This document shows, one piece after another, positions 8,069 through 16,855 of a stretch of DNA of 64,000 bases; the stretch's first letter is position 1; every line of letters starts with the position of its first letter. Made by a program: the position numbers and the translations under genes. A model generated the notes under the pieces. That model was not told the DNA's origin, did not search any database, and saw only the letters and a program-made list of their open reading frames with translations. The stretch is from Palsa-1392 sp963819975 (GTDB taxonomy: Bacteria > Verrucomicrobiota > Verrucomicrobiia > Chthoniobacterales > UBA10450). The DNA lies in NCBI GenBank assembly GCA_963819975.1, contig CAWFYE010000004.1:1-64000 (forward strand), read 5' to 3'.

Positions 8069-8081
8069 GGTTCGTTAGTCG

Positions 8082-10544
8082 TTAGGTTGGAACGGGCAGG
8101 GCGCGGACTTCTTCGGGCGAATGACAGGCGAGCGCCTTCTTCGCGTAGGCCTGGACCTTGGCGAGTGAGAGATTGCGCAGCTGCGCCTTGATCGAAGCGA
8201 TGCTCGGCACACTCATGCTCAATTCGGCGACGCCGAGCCCGGCCAGAATCATCGCGCCGCGCGGTTCGCCCGCGACGCCGCCGCAAACGCCAACCCATTT
8301 CCCGGCACTGGTCGCGTCGCGCACGACTCGGTCGATGAGGCGCAGCACGACCGGATGCAATCCATCAACCTGACGGGCGAGCGCGGGATGCATGCGATCC
8401 ATCGCGAGCACGTATTGCGTGAGGTCGTTTGTCCCGATCGAGAAAAAGTCGGCTTCCTGCGCCAGCTCGGCCGCCATCAGCGCGGCGGAGGGCACTTCAA
8501 TCATGATCCCGATTTCGATCGGCGGCACATCCAGCTCCGCCCGCACCTCTTCGGCGATCTTTTTCGCCTCGCGCAAATCCTCCAACGAGGTGATCATCGG
8601 GAACATGATCTTGACCGGGCCGGTGGTGGAGGCGCGATAGATGGCGCGCAGTTGCGGGATGAACAGCTCCGGGTGCCGCAGGCAAAGACGCACCCCGCGC
8701 ACGCCGAGAAACGGATTGTCCTCGTGCGGGAAGGTGAGATACGGCACGACTTTGTCGCCGCCGATGTCGAGTGTGCGGATGATCAATGGCAGGCCGTTGA
8801 GCGCATTCGTCATCGTTCGGTAGGCGGCGAGCTGTTCGTCTTCGCTCGGCGCGGTTTCGCGTTCGAGGAAAAGGAACTCGGTCCGCAGCAGACCGACCCC
8901 TTCCGCGCCGGCTTCGACCGCGCGAATGGCTTCATTGGCTTTGCCGATGTTGGCTACGATCTCGATCCGATGGCCGTCGGTCATGATCGCCGGTTGGTAC
9001 CTCGTTTCGAACTCCACGTCGCGCTGGCGTTGCAAATCGACCCGGAAAGCGGCGGCGGATTCGAGATCGGCTTCCGTCGGCGCGATGTAGAGCCGGCCGG
9101 TCGTGCCGTCGAGAATGCAAACCTTGCCCGTGGCTTGTTCGAGCACGGCCCCGCCCGCGCCCACCACCGCGGGCAGATCGAGCGAGCGCGCGATGATCGC
9201 GGTATGCGAAGTCGCGCCACCCGCCGCCGTGCAAAGTCCGAGGATGCGTTTCGGGTCGAGTCGCGCGGAATCAGACGGTGTCAGATCTTCCGCGACCAGG
9301 ATCACGGGCTCGTTAGGCAAATTCACGTCGCCCTGTTGGGTGCCGGTGAGGACACGCAGGACGCGCTGGCCGACGTCGTGCAGATCAGCAGCGCGCCCGG
9401 CGAGCCGTTCGTTGGCGACCTTCTCGACATCCGCGACCCGCTGATTGATCACCTGCTGCCAGGACCAGGCCGCGCTATGGCCGCCCTCGATCAATTCGTA
9501 GACTTCGCTGAAGAGATCGACATCGGTCAGGAATGCCTGGTGGGCGCGGAAGATGGCGGCTTCGTTCCGGCCGCTGCGCGATTTCACGGCGTCGTGAATT
9601 TCGACCAGTTGTTCGCGGCCTACTTCGAGCGCGTATTTGAGCTTTTGCTTCTCCGTTGCCACGTCACCCGGTTTGTCCTCGACCACGAGCCGGCTCGATT
9701 GGAAAAGATGGAGAGGCCCGATGGCGAGCCCGGGCGAAGCGCTCACGCCGTCGATCCAATGCATATTTGAAACCGGCGTCCAGATCGCCTGATCGACCGC
9801 GCTTTCTTCTTCCTCTTCATCGCCCAACCCGCTCTCGACCGCTTCCTTTAAGGCCGCGAGAGCGGCGTCGGCGTCCGGACCATTGGCGAGAATTTGAAGC
9901 TTCGTGCCCCCTTCAGCGCCGAGCTTGAGGAGCGAGGCCATCGCTTTTCCGTTGGCCAGTTTGCCATTTGCCCTAACGAAAATCTCCGCCTCAAATTGAT
10001 TTGCGACATCGACGAAGAACGTCGCGGGCCGCGCGTGCAATCCGGCCGAAGCGGCAATCGCGACTTCGACCTGCCGCGCGCCGGCGAGTTGTTCTTCGGG
10101 TGTCGGCTGCGCTTCGGTGCGGCGGCTGAGGCCCGCGATGATTTCCTGCGGGTCGTTCGTCTCGGCGAGGCGCCGCGAGGTTTTAGCATCATCGAGCACA
10201 TCCGTCAGAGCGGAGAGAATCCCGAGATGCTCGTCAGATTTCGCCGCGATCCCGACCACGATGCGAACGGTCTGGCCCTTGTTCCATTCCACGCCGGCAG
10301 GCAACTGCACGACCGCGACTCCGGTCTGATGAATGAGCTCGCGGTCTTTTTGCATCCCGTGCGGAATCGCGATGCCGTTCCCGAGATAAGTGTTCGCCTG
10401 CCCTTCGCGTCCGAGCATGCTCTCGATGTAACCGGGCGCAATCACGCCGGAATCGACCAGCACCTGGCCGGCGGCTTGGATTGCTTCTTCCTTGTTCTTC
10501 GCCTGCACGCCGAGGCGGATGTTTTGTGGTGAGAGTTTTATCAT
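8082..10544 (-). CDS. fruB: PTS fusion protein EIIA(Fru)-HPr-Enzyme I
   Basis: An 820-residue cytoplasmic phosphotransferase carrying three PTS steps on one chain. Residues 1-145 are an EIIA of the fructose/mannitol type with active His62 in AIPHGM. Residues 155-245 are an HPr domain with His170 in GLHARPA. From about 262 there is a full Enzyme I with His447 in GGATSHTAI, the PEP-binding region, and the C-terminal cysteine in GVCGGVAGEP. Phosphate would flow PEP to EI to HPr to EIIA to the EIIB domains of the downstream transporter partner. An acidic linker (DEEEEE) precedes EI. No separate ptsH or ptsI is in view, so it may serve only this transporter. Confidence 0.95.
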   Translation of the reverse strand: MIKLSPQNIRLGVQAKNKEEAIQAAGQVLVDSGVIAPGYIESMLGREGQANTYLGNGIAIPHGMQKDRELIHQTGVAVVQLPAGVEWNKGQTVRIVVGIAAKSDEHLGILSALTDVLDDAKTSRRLAETNDPQEIIAGLSRRTEAQPTPEEQLAGARQVEVAIAASAGLHARPATFFVDVANQFEAEIFVRANGKLANGKAMASLLKLGAEGGTKLQILANGPDADAALAALKEAVESGLGDEEEEESAVDQAIWTPVSNMHWIDGVSASPGLAIGPLHLFQSSRLVVEDKPGDVATEKQKLKYALEVGREQLVEIHDAVKSRSGRNEAAIFRAHQAFLTDVDLFSEVYELIEGGHSAAWSWQQVINQRVADVEKVANERLAGRAADLHDVGQRVLRVLTGTQQGDVNLPNEPVILVAEDLTPSDSARLDPKRILGLCTAAGGATSHTAIIARSLDLPAVVGAGGAVLEQATGKVCILDGTTGRLYIAPTEADLESAAAFRVDLQRQRDVEFETRYQPAIMTDGHRIEIVANIGKANEAIRAVEAGAEGVGLLRTEFLFLERETAPSEDEQLAAYRTMTNALNGLPLIIRTLDIGGDKVVPYLTFPHEDNPFLGVRGVRLCLRHPELFIPQLRAIYRASTTGPVKIMFPMITSLEDLREAKKIAEEVRAELDVPPIEIGIMIEVPSAALMAAELAQEADFFSIGTNDLTQYVLAMDRMHPALARQVDGLHPVVLRLIDRVVRDATSAGKWVGVCGGVAGEPRGAMILAGLGVAELSMSVPSIASIKAQLRNLSLAKVQAYAKKALACHSPEEVRALPVPT

Positions 10545-10560
10545 GTCGTTAGGCTCCGGT

Positions 10561-12357
10561 TTAGTTTGCGGCGGGGACGGTGGTGACGGGATCGAGAAGC
10601 GGTCGTTTGAGGAAAAAGAGCGCGCCGACTGTGACGACCGTCCCGGCCACGATGGCCCCGAGATACGGCACCAGGTTCGTCACCGCGCCCGGGATGAGGG
10701 CCGCGAAGATGCCGCCGTGCGGGACGAGAAATTGCACATTCGCTCCCATCGAGATCGCACCCGCCACGGCCGAGCCGAGCATCGTCGCCGGGATGACATG
10801 AAGCGGGTCCTTGGCTGCAAACGGGATCGCGCCCTCCGTGATGAACGACAGCCCGAGAACGAGCGCTGGTCCGCCTGCTTCGCGCTCCTCGAGATCGAAT
10901 CGATTTTTGAAAATCATCGCGGCCAGGGCGAGCCCGAGCGGCGGGGTCATGCCGGCGGCGACGACCGCGGCCATCGGCGTGTAAATCTTACTCGCGAGCA
11001 AACCGACCGCGAAGGTGTAGGCGGCCTTGTTGACCGGCCCACCCATGTCGAAGGCCATCATTCCGCCGAGGATGAGGCCGAGATAAACCGCGTTCGCGCC
11101 GCGCATGCCGTTAAGCCAGGCGTTCATGGCGTTGTTCAGCGCCTGGACCGGCGGAGCGATGACGAAAATCATGAGCAGCCCGACCGCGATCGTGGAAAGG
11201 AAAGGCAGGATCAGGACTGGCATCAAACCAGCCAGAGTCGCGGGCAACTTGATCCTGTCGGCGAGGAATTTTGTCAGGTAACCGGCCAGGAAACCGGAGA
11301 CAATTCCGCCAAGAAAGCCCGCGCCTAACGTTTGCGCGAGCATGCCGCCGACCAGGCCCGGCGCGATGCCCGGCCGGTCCGCGATCGAGAACGCGATGAA
11401 CGCGGAGAGGACCGCGACAAAAAGATGAAAGGCGGTCCCGCCGCCGATCAGACTCAGAGCCGCGGCGAGCGTGCCTTTCTGGTCACCCGCGTAAATTCCT
11501 CCAATCGCGAACGCGAGCGCAATCGCGAGACCGCCTGCGATCACGACCGGCAGCATGTAAGAGACGCCGGTCATGAGATGTTTGTAGGGGCCAGTGCGGG
11601 AGCGGGAACGCTCGGCTTTGGCGAGTTCGACCGATTCCGCGAGCGAAGTGCCGACGCCGCCAGCCGGTTGGGCGAGCGCGGCAGTGATCACGTCCTTGCC
11701 GCTGTGCATCGCCTGCTTCGTGCTCGTGGAATAAAGCGGCTTGCCGGCGAAACGTGAAGTATCGACTTTCGTGTCAGCCGCGATCACAACCGCATCGGCC
11801 GCCGCGATGTCTTCAGGCGTGAGCTGATTCTTCGCCCCCACCGAACCCTGCGTCTCGACCTTGATCGTGTGGCCGAGCGCCTTGGACGCTTTTTGCAACG
11901 CTTCCGCGGCCATGAAGGTGTGCGCGATGCCGGTCGGGCACGAAGTGATGCCGACGAGTTTTTTTCCGCCTAACGACGCGGCGGGTGAAGCGGCCGGCGC
12001 GGGCGCGTGAGTGATCTGCGTGACCGACGGTTCCACCTCGACCGGTTCATCCATGACCAGCGCGAGCGCCGCTTCAATGACCGCTTTGCTGTTCCGAATC
12101 GCCTCAGCGGTGCTGACGCTATGGATTCGCTTGCCGGCGAAGGGCGTTTCGTTGACGTGAATATCGGCGGCCAGGATAACGACGTCGGCCGCGGCGATTT
12201 CGGCCGGGGTGAGTCGCTCCCCGGTTCCGACGGAACCCTGAGTTTCGACCCTGATTTGATGGCCCATGGTGGTGCCGGCGCGTTTCAACGCTTCGGCCGC
12301 CATCATGGTGTGAGCAATTCCAGTTGGACAGGCAGTGACAGCAACGAGCTTTTTCAT
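10561..12357 (-). CDS. fruA: PTS fructose transporter EIIB-EIIB-EIIC
   Basis: Inner-membrane fructose permease of 598 residues. Two tandem EIIB domains occur, with phospho-cysteines at Cys10 (TACPTGIAHT) and Cys140 (TSCPTGIAHT), joined by a Pro/Ala-rich linker. The first of such tandem domains is often a degenerate docking domain, but here both cysteines are kept. From about residue 255 a membrane EIIC domain follows (YMLPVVIAGG, MGGPVNKAAYTF, FITEGAIPFA). It is the first gene of the minus-strand fru run and faces the divergent regulator, with a 16-bp palindrome in the 120-bp gap. Confidence 0.95.
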   Translation of the reverse strand: MKKLVAVTACPTGIAHTMMAAEALKRAGTTMGHQIRVETQGSVGTGERLTPAEIAAADVVILAADIHVNETPFAGKRIHSVSTAEAIRNSKAVIEAALALVMDEPVEVEPSVTQITHAPAPAASPAASLGGKKLVGITSCPTGIAHTFMAAEALQKASKALGHTIKVETQGSVGAKNQLTPEDIAAADAVVIAADTKVDTSRFAGKPLYSTSTKQAMHSGKDVITAALAQPAGGVGTSLAESVELAKAERSRSRTGPYKHLMTGVSYMLPVVIAGGLAIALAFAIGGIYAGDQKGTLAAALSLIGGGTAFHLFVAVLSAFIAFSIADRPGIAPGLVGGMLAQTLGAGFLGGIVSGFLAGYLTKFLADRIKLPATLAGLMPVLILPFLSTIAVGLLMIFVIAPPVQALNNAMNAWLNGMRGANAVYLGLILGGMMAFDMGGPVNKAAYTFAVGLLASKIYTPMAAVVAAGMTPPLGLALAAMIFKNRFDLEEREAGGPALVLGLSFITEGAIPFAAKDPLHVIPATMLGSAVAGAISMGANVQFLVPHGGIFAALIPGAVTNLVPYLGAIVAGTVVTVGALFFLKRPLLDPVTTVPAAN

Positions 12358-12408
12358 AGTGGAAACCTTCTGAAGTGTTTCGCAAACTATTGAAAGATTA
12401 CGAAGGCG

Positions 12409-12424
12409 TCAACAACTTTGTTGA
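12409..12424. promoter_or_regulatory. Palindromic operator candidate between fruA and its regulator
   Basis: TCAACAA-CT-TTGTTGA is a perfect 7-bp inverted repeat with a 2-bp spacer, sitting in the AT-rich divergent gap, 51 bp from the fruA start and 53 bp from the regulator's GTG. Its position suits a DeoR-type repressor controlling both directions. Confidence 0.55.
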
Positions 12425-12477
12425 AATATATTTGCCCGATATTTGACGATTGAGCCTACTGGAGTATTCGTAGAGGT

Positions 12478-13314
12478 GTGAAAGCCAACGCAAGTAAACG
12501 CAATCGCACAAAAACCTCGGCCCCTCCAGCGAGGGCACCGATGACGCAGCATCGTCGGCGCCAGATTGCCGCCCTCGTGCAAAGCGACGGCTCCGCTCAC
12601 GTCAATACCCTGGCGCGAAAGTTCGGCGTTTCCGCCGTCACGATCCGGAACGATCTCTCTGCGCTGGAGAAAAAAGGCGACCTCTTGCGCGATCGCGGCG
12701 GCGCGATCCCCGCGCCCCTCCCCTCTCCCCGGCAGGTACGACATCTCCTTGGCCTGAGCGCGCGGGCCGCGCTCAACATCGAAGCCAAGCAGCGCATCGG
12801 CAAAGCCGCCGCGCAATTTGTCCAACCGGGCGATAGCATCATCATGGATGCGGGAACGACGGTGGTGGAAATGGCTCATCACCTTGCCGGCATCTCCCCG
12901 CTCACGGTTGTGACGAACGCGCCAAATGTTGCCCTAACGATCGGGGCGGAAACGGACGCTCACATAATCCTGCTTGGCGGGACGCTCAGCCGGGAAGCCT
13001 CAAGCACGCTGGGACCGCTCGCCGAACAGACGTTGGCCGACTTCAGCGTGCAGAAGGTCTTTCTCGGCACGCAGGCCATGGATCTGGAGGACGGATTAAC
13101 CGACACCACGCTTGAGATCGCTCAGGTCAAGCGCGCCATGATCGAGGCCGCGAAAGAGGTTTACCTTCTCGCCGATTCGTCGAAATGGGATCACACCGGC
13201 TTCATCAAGGTCGCGGCCCTCGAGGGCATCGATGCTCTCATCACGGACGAAAAATTCCCGGCCAGCGCGCGGACCGCATTCGAGCGGCTCGGGATTCGAC
13301 TCGTTCTCGTCTAG
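12478..13314 (+). CDS. DeoR-family transcriptional regulator of the fructose operon
   Basis: A 278-residue repressor-type protein. An N-terminal DeoR helix-turn-helix (RRRQIAALVQ ... VNTLARKFGVSAVTIRNDLSALEKKGDLLRDRGGAI) is followed by a DeoRC sugar-phosphate-sensing domain (GDSIIMDAGTTVVEMA, VVTNAPNVAL, LLGGTLSREASSTLGPLAE, KVFLGTQAMD, LLADSSKWD). It is divergent from the fru operon and most likely binds fructose 1-phosphate or a related ester. The GTG at 12478 gives a basic, low-complexity leader; ATG at 12541 (MTQHRRRQ) is an equally plausible start just before the helix-turn-helix. Confidence 0.88.
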   Translation: MKANASKRNRTKTSAPPARAPMTQHRRRQIAALVQSDGSAHVNTLARKFGVSAVTIRNDLSALEKKGDLLRDRGGAIPAPLPSPRQVRHLLGLSARAALNIEAKQRIGKAAAQFVQPGDSIIMDAGTTVVEMAHHLAGISPLTVVTNAPNVALTIGAETDAHIILLGGTLSREASSTLGPLAEQTLADFSVQKVFLGTQAMDLEDGLTDTTLEIAQVKRAMIEAAKEVYLLADSSKWDHTGFIKVAALEGIDALITDEKFPASARTAFERLGIRLVLV

Positions 13315-13371
13315 CATTTTTTTCGCAGCGGGGTTTGGACTTCGGGCGCGTCTTCTGACAGGCTCGCGCCG

Positions 13372-14907
13372 GTGCTCGCCAGAATTTATTCCGCGGCCGT
13401 TTACGGCGTCGACGCTTACGAGGTCGAGATCGAGGTCAACGCCGCCGGCGGTAACCCCAAAATCGTGATCGTCGGTTTGCCCGATACGGCGGTGAAAGAA
13501 AGCCAGGACCGGGTCACAACCGCGATCAGCAACAGCGGCTACTACTGGCCGCGCGGGCGGACGACGATCAATCTCGCACCGGCCGACGTGAAGAAAGAAG
13601 GACCGAGCTTCGATCTCCCGATCGCGCTCGGCATGATCGCAACCGCGCAGGAGATCGAGGAGGATCTGTTCGCCGACCTGAGCTTTGTCGGCGAGCTGGC
13701 GCTGAACGGCGCGGTCCGGGCGGTGAAAGGTGTGTTGCCGGTGGCGCTCGAAGCGCGGCGGCGCGGAAAACGCGCGGTCGTGGTGCCGCAAGCGAACGCC
13801 CAGGAAGCCGCCATGGTCGCGGGGATCGAGGTCTACGGAGTGCAGAACCTGCGCGAGACATTTCAGTTCGTTAGGGGCGAAAAGCAGCTCACTCCTGCCG
13901 AGGGCGATCTGAGCGAGTTCTTCGCCACCCATCAGAATTACGAGGTCGATTTCGCTGATGTCAAAGGCCAGGGGCACGTGAAGCGGGCGGTCGAAGTCGC
14001 GGTCGCGGGCGGGCACAACATCCTCATGATCGGGCCGCCCGGTTCCGGCAAGTCGATGCTCTCGAAACGGATCGCGACCATCATCCCGCCGATGGAGCTG
14101 GAGGAAGCGATCGAGACGACAAAAATCCACAGCATTGCGGGATTGCTAGGCGCGGAGCGTTCATTTGTCGCGACCCGCCCCTTTCGCTCTCCGCATCACA
14201 CGATCTCGGACGTGGGATTGTTAGGCGGCTCAGCCATGCCGGCCCCGGGCGAGGTGAGCCTGGCCCATAACGGCGTTCTTTTTCTCGACGAACTGCCGGA
14301 GTTCAAACGCTCGACGCTCGAGGTGATGCGCCAGCCGCTCGAGGACGGCCGGGTCACGATCTCGCGTGCGGCCGGCACGCTTACCTTCCCCTCCGAGTTC
14401 ATGCTCGTGGCGGCGATGAACCCGTGCCCCTGCGGCTACTACGGCGACCTGAAACGCGAATGCCGTTGCAGCCCGGTGCAGGTGCAACGTTATCGTCAGC
14501 GCATCTCCGGTCCGCTCCTCGACCGGATCGATCTGCACATCGAAGTGCCCTCAATCGAATATCGCGAGATCTCGAGTGAGCGCGCCGAGGAACCGTCCGC
14601 AGCGATTCGCGAGCGCATCGGGGAAGCGCGCAAACGGCAGCAGGCGCGCTTCCGTTCCGACAGGAAAACGACCTGCAACGCACGCATGTCGTCGCGCGCC
14701 ATCAAGCAGCATTGCAAACTCGGCGATGAATCGCAGGATCTCATCCGGGTGGCAATGAGCGAACTGAGCCTGAGCGCGCGCGCCTACGATCGCATTCTCA
14801 AAGTCTCGCGCACCATCGCTGATCTGGCGGGCACGGACGCGATCTCGCCCGAGCACGTGAGCGAAGCGATCCAATATCGTACCTTCGACCGCACGCTCTG
14901 GGTCTGA
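13372..14907 (+). CDS. comM: ComM/YifB family Mg-chelatase-like AAA+ ATPase
   Basis: 511 residues, close to the usual ComM length. It has an N-terminal Lon-like domain (VDAYEVEIEV ... VGLPDTAVKES), Walker A GPPGSGKS at 221-228, the Walker B region LFLDELPEF, a cysteine cluster NPCPCGYYGD-x5-CRC, and a C-terminal Mg-chelatase helical domain. In Haemophilus and Vibrio, ComM is a hexameric branch-migration helicase that helps integrate single-stranded DNA during natural transformation. The start is GTG. It stands alone downstream of the fru regulator. Its presence is compatible with competence but does not prove it, since the family is widespread. Confidence 0.93.
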   Translation: MLARIYSAAVYGVDAYEVEIEVNAAGGNPKIVIVGLPDTAVKESQDRVTTAISNSGYYWPRGRTTINLAPADVKKEGPSFDLPIALGMIATAQEIEEDLFADLSFVGELALNGAVRAVKGVLPVALEARRRGKRAVVVPQANAQEAAMVAGIEVYGVQNLRETFQFVRGEKQLTPAEGDLSEFFATHQNYEVDFADVKGQGHVKRAVEVAVAGGHNILMIGPPGSGKSMLSKRIATIIPPMELEEAIETTKIHSIAGLLGAERSFVATRPFRSPHHTISDVGLLGGSAMPAPGEVSLAHNGVLFLDELPEFKRSTLEVMRQPLEDGRVTISRAAGTLTFPSEFMLVAAMNPCPCGYYGDLKRECRCSPVQVQRYRQRISGPLLDRIDLHIEVPSIEYREISSERAEEPSAAIRERIGEARKRQQARFRSDRKTTCNARMSSRAIKQHCKLGDESQDLIRVAMSELSLSARAYDRILKVSRTIADLAGTDAISPEHVSEAIQYRTFDRTLWV

Positions 14908-14980
14908 AACCGAGCCTGCTTCCCGCGTCCAAGATGGATTCACCGGTTGCCGGTCTGCGGCGACAAGTCGAATTTGTGAG

Positions 14981-15292
14981 GTGCAATCGAGACGTCCCAA
15001 ACCTAATCGCGTGGTGCGGCGCCGGACGAAGAACTGGAAGATGCCGGAGAATACCGTTTATGTCGGGCGGCCGACCGTCTGGGGTAATCCTTTTATCGTC
15101 GGGTCGGAACTGATCGGCGGCGGGAAACTGACCGCGGAAAAGGCAGTCGCGCTTTATCGTCAATACGCGCGTGAGGCCTTCAACGAGCGCGATCTCCGGG
15201 CCTGCCTGCGGGGAAAAAATCTGGCCTGCTGGTGCCCGCTTGGGCAACCCTGCCATGCCGATGTCCTGCTCGAAATGGCGAATTCTGATTAA
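14981..15292 (+). CDS. DUF4326 domain protein
   Basis: A small 103-residue cytoplasmic protein matching DUF4326: VYVGRPTVWGNPF, then RGKNLACWCPLGQPCHADVLLEMAN. The conserved cysteines and histidine (CWC...CHADVL) could form a metal or active site. Members occur in bacteria and phages and have no firm function that I know. The GTG start at 14981 lacks a strong Shine-Dalgarno. It converges with the amidohydrolase gene, whose stop overlaps its 3' end by a few bases. Confidence 0.75.
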   Translation: MQSRRPKPNRVVRRRTKNWKMPENTVYVGRPTVWGNPFIVGSELIGGGKLTAEKAVALYRQYAREAFNERDLRACLRGKNLACWCPLGQPCHADVLLEMANSD

Positions 15293-16755
15293 CGAACAGC
15301 GGCCCGCGCTTCGGCCAGAAGTTGATCGAGTGCGGCGCGGTCGAAGAATTTTCCGCGCACCAAGACTGCGCTAATTTTTCGGGTGTTGTGAATCTCCTCA
15401 AGCGGGTTGGCATCGAGCAGCAAAAGATCGGCGATCCGTCCCGGTGCGATCGTTCCCCAATCTGCTGTGCCGAAAAATTCGGCGGGCTTGGCGGTCGCCG
15501 CCTGCAGGGCCTGCCGAGGCGTGAAGCCCACCTCTACCAGCAGGCTCAGCTCCTCGTGGAGACTGGGTCCCGGAAAATTAAGGGGATCGAGCGAATCGGA
15601 GCCGGCCATCATTTGCACGCCAGCCTCGTGAAGGGCGCGCGCGATCTTCAGATCGTTTTCGAATTGCGCGAGATACCCTTTCGCCACTTCAGGTGAGACC
15701 TCGTTTTCGATTTCGCTAGGCGACCATTTCTTGCGCAGGCCGGACGGGAGATAGGCGAGCTCGGGCGGATCACTTCGTGCGATCTCGCGCTGCTTTGCGA
15801 TCGCCCGGATGGCGACAAGCGTCGGTACGAGCCAGGTCTTATTGCGGACCATGGTCTGGGCCAGCGCAGCAACCTTTTCCTGGCTAAAACTGGCATTGGC
15901 TTGGTCGCGCGCCGCCGCCGCACCGGCGCTGTCGCGATTCGCGCGCGCTTCGATTGATTTTTGACGGAGCTCATCTTCCCGCGCGGAACAATCAAAGGTC
16001 AGATTGCTGTAGAAGATGTGCTCGATGCTCTTCTGGCCGGCCTCGGAAACTTCGCGGGCGTGGAGGGCGTTCGGGACATGACCGACAACAGTCATTCCCT
16101 CTTTTTTCGATTCGTCGGCGATCGCGAAATAACTCTCGCGATCCAGACGCGACAGAACCTTGATGAAATCGGCGCCCCTGGCTTTCAAGTCGCGGACGGC
16201 AGCCCGGCCTTCATTAGGCGTGGCAACCGCGAGCAAATCCGGCGGTTGCGATTTGCCGCCATCGAGCATAGGACCCGGGCAGTAGATGCGCGGACCGATC
16301 AGCTTGCCGTCGGCGATCTCTTTCCGCCAGCTCTGCAAACTCGCCAGATCTCCACCCATATCGCGCACCGTCGTGACGCCGTTGGCGATGAGGAGGGGCA
16401 GCAGTGTGGACTTGCTCCATTTCGGATCGGCCGTCACGCCCGCGATGTGGACATGCATGTCGCAGAGACCGGGGATGAGGAATTTGCCGCGCGCGTCGAT
16501 GACGCGAGCGTCGGCAGGCGGAGCGGCCGGTGTGATGCTCGTGACGCGGTCGCCGGTAATGACGACCGTGCGGTCGGGATGTGGTTCTGCGCCGGTGCCA
16601 TCAATCACCGTGACATGAGTCAGGGCCAGCGAGACAGGTTCCGCCAAAGCCCACCTGCTCCAACCAAAAATGATCAGCGCAACGATCAGTAGACAAAGCT
16701 TCCGCTTTCCCCTAACGACTCCAGGGTTTGTCTTTCGGTGAAGATTGGTGGGCAC
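15289..16755 (-). CDS. Secreted amidohydrolase family protein
   Basis: Metal-dependent hydrolase of the imidazolonepropionase-like amidohydrolase superfamily, 488 residues. An N-terminal signal segment (LCLLIVALIIFGW...ALA) indicates export. Metal-binding features are DMHVHI after FLIPGLC, a lysine in DFIKVLS that may be carbamylated, histidines in VVGHVPN and SIEHIF, and the aspartate in MAGSDSLDP. The C-terminal composite domain (GRIADLLLLDANPLE) closes the family pattern. The substrate is unknown; secreted relatives include prolidase-like and carboxypeptidase-like enzymes. The start is GTG at 16755. Confidence 0.85.
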   Translation of the reverse strand: MPTNLHRKTNPGVVRGKRKLCLLIVALIIFGWSRWALAEPVSLALTHVTVIDGTGAEPHPDRTVVITGDRVTSITPAAPPADARVIDARGKFLIPGLCDMHVHIAGVTADPKWSKSTLLPLLIANGVTTVRDMGGDLASLQSWRKEIADGKLIGPRIYCPGPMLDGGKSQPPDLLAVATPNEGRAAVRDLKARGADFIKVLSRLDRESYFAIADESKKEGMTVVGHVPNALHAREVSEAGQKSIEHIFYSNLTFDCSAREDELRQKSIEARANRDSAGAAAARDQANASFSQEKVAALAQTMVRNKTWLVPTLVAIRAIAKQREIARSDPPELAYLPSGLRKKWSPSEIENEVSPEVAKGYLAQFENDLKIARALHEAGVQMMAGSDSLDPLNFPGPSLHEELSLLVEVGFTPRQALQAATAKPAEFFGTADWGTIAPGRIADLLLLDANPLEEIHNTRKISAVLVRGKFFDRAALDQLLAEARAAVR

Positions 16756-16776
16756 CGTTTACTTTGTCCCCACGAG

Positions 16777-16847
16777 GAAGGGCATGTCGAACAAAGAAAC
16801 CCCGCGCTCAGGACAAATAACCGACCTTATCAGACCACATGCCCTTC
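16777..16847. repeat. 11-bp inverted repeat between amidohydrolase and cytochrome genes
   Basis: GAAGGGCATGT at 16777-16787 and its complement at 16837-16847, 49 bp apart, fill most of the 100-bp gap. The second arm lies just past the cytochrome gene stop, so an mRNA end structure is possible. There is no U-tract, and I could not match it to a known element. Confidence 0.35.
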
Positions 16848-16855
16848 TGGGAGGC

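Noticed and set aside
8355..9770. 471-residue plus-strand frame
   Set aside because: It is a mirror frame of the EIIA-HPr-EI gene; Arg/His/Asp-rich and without any motif.
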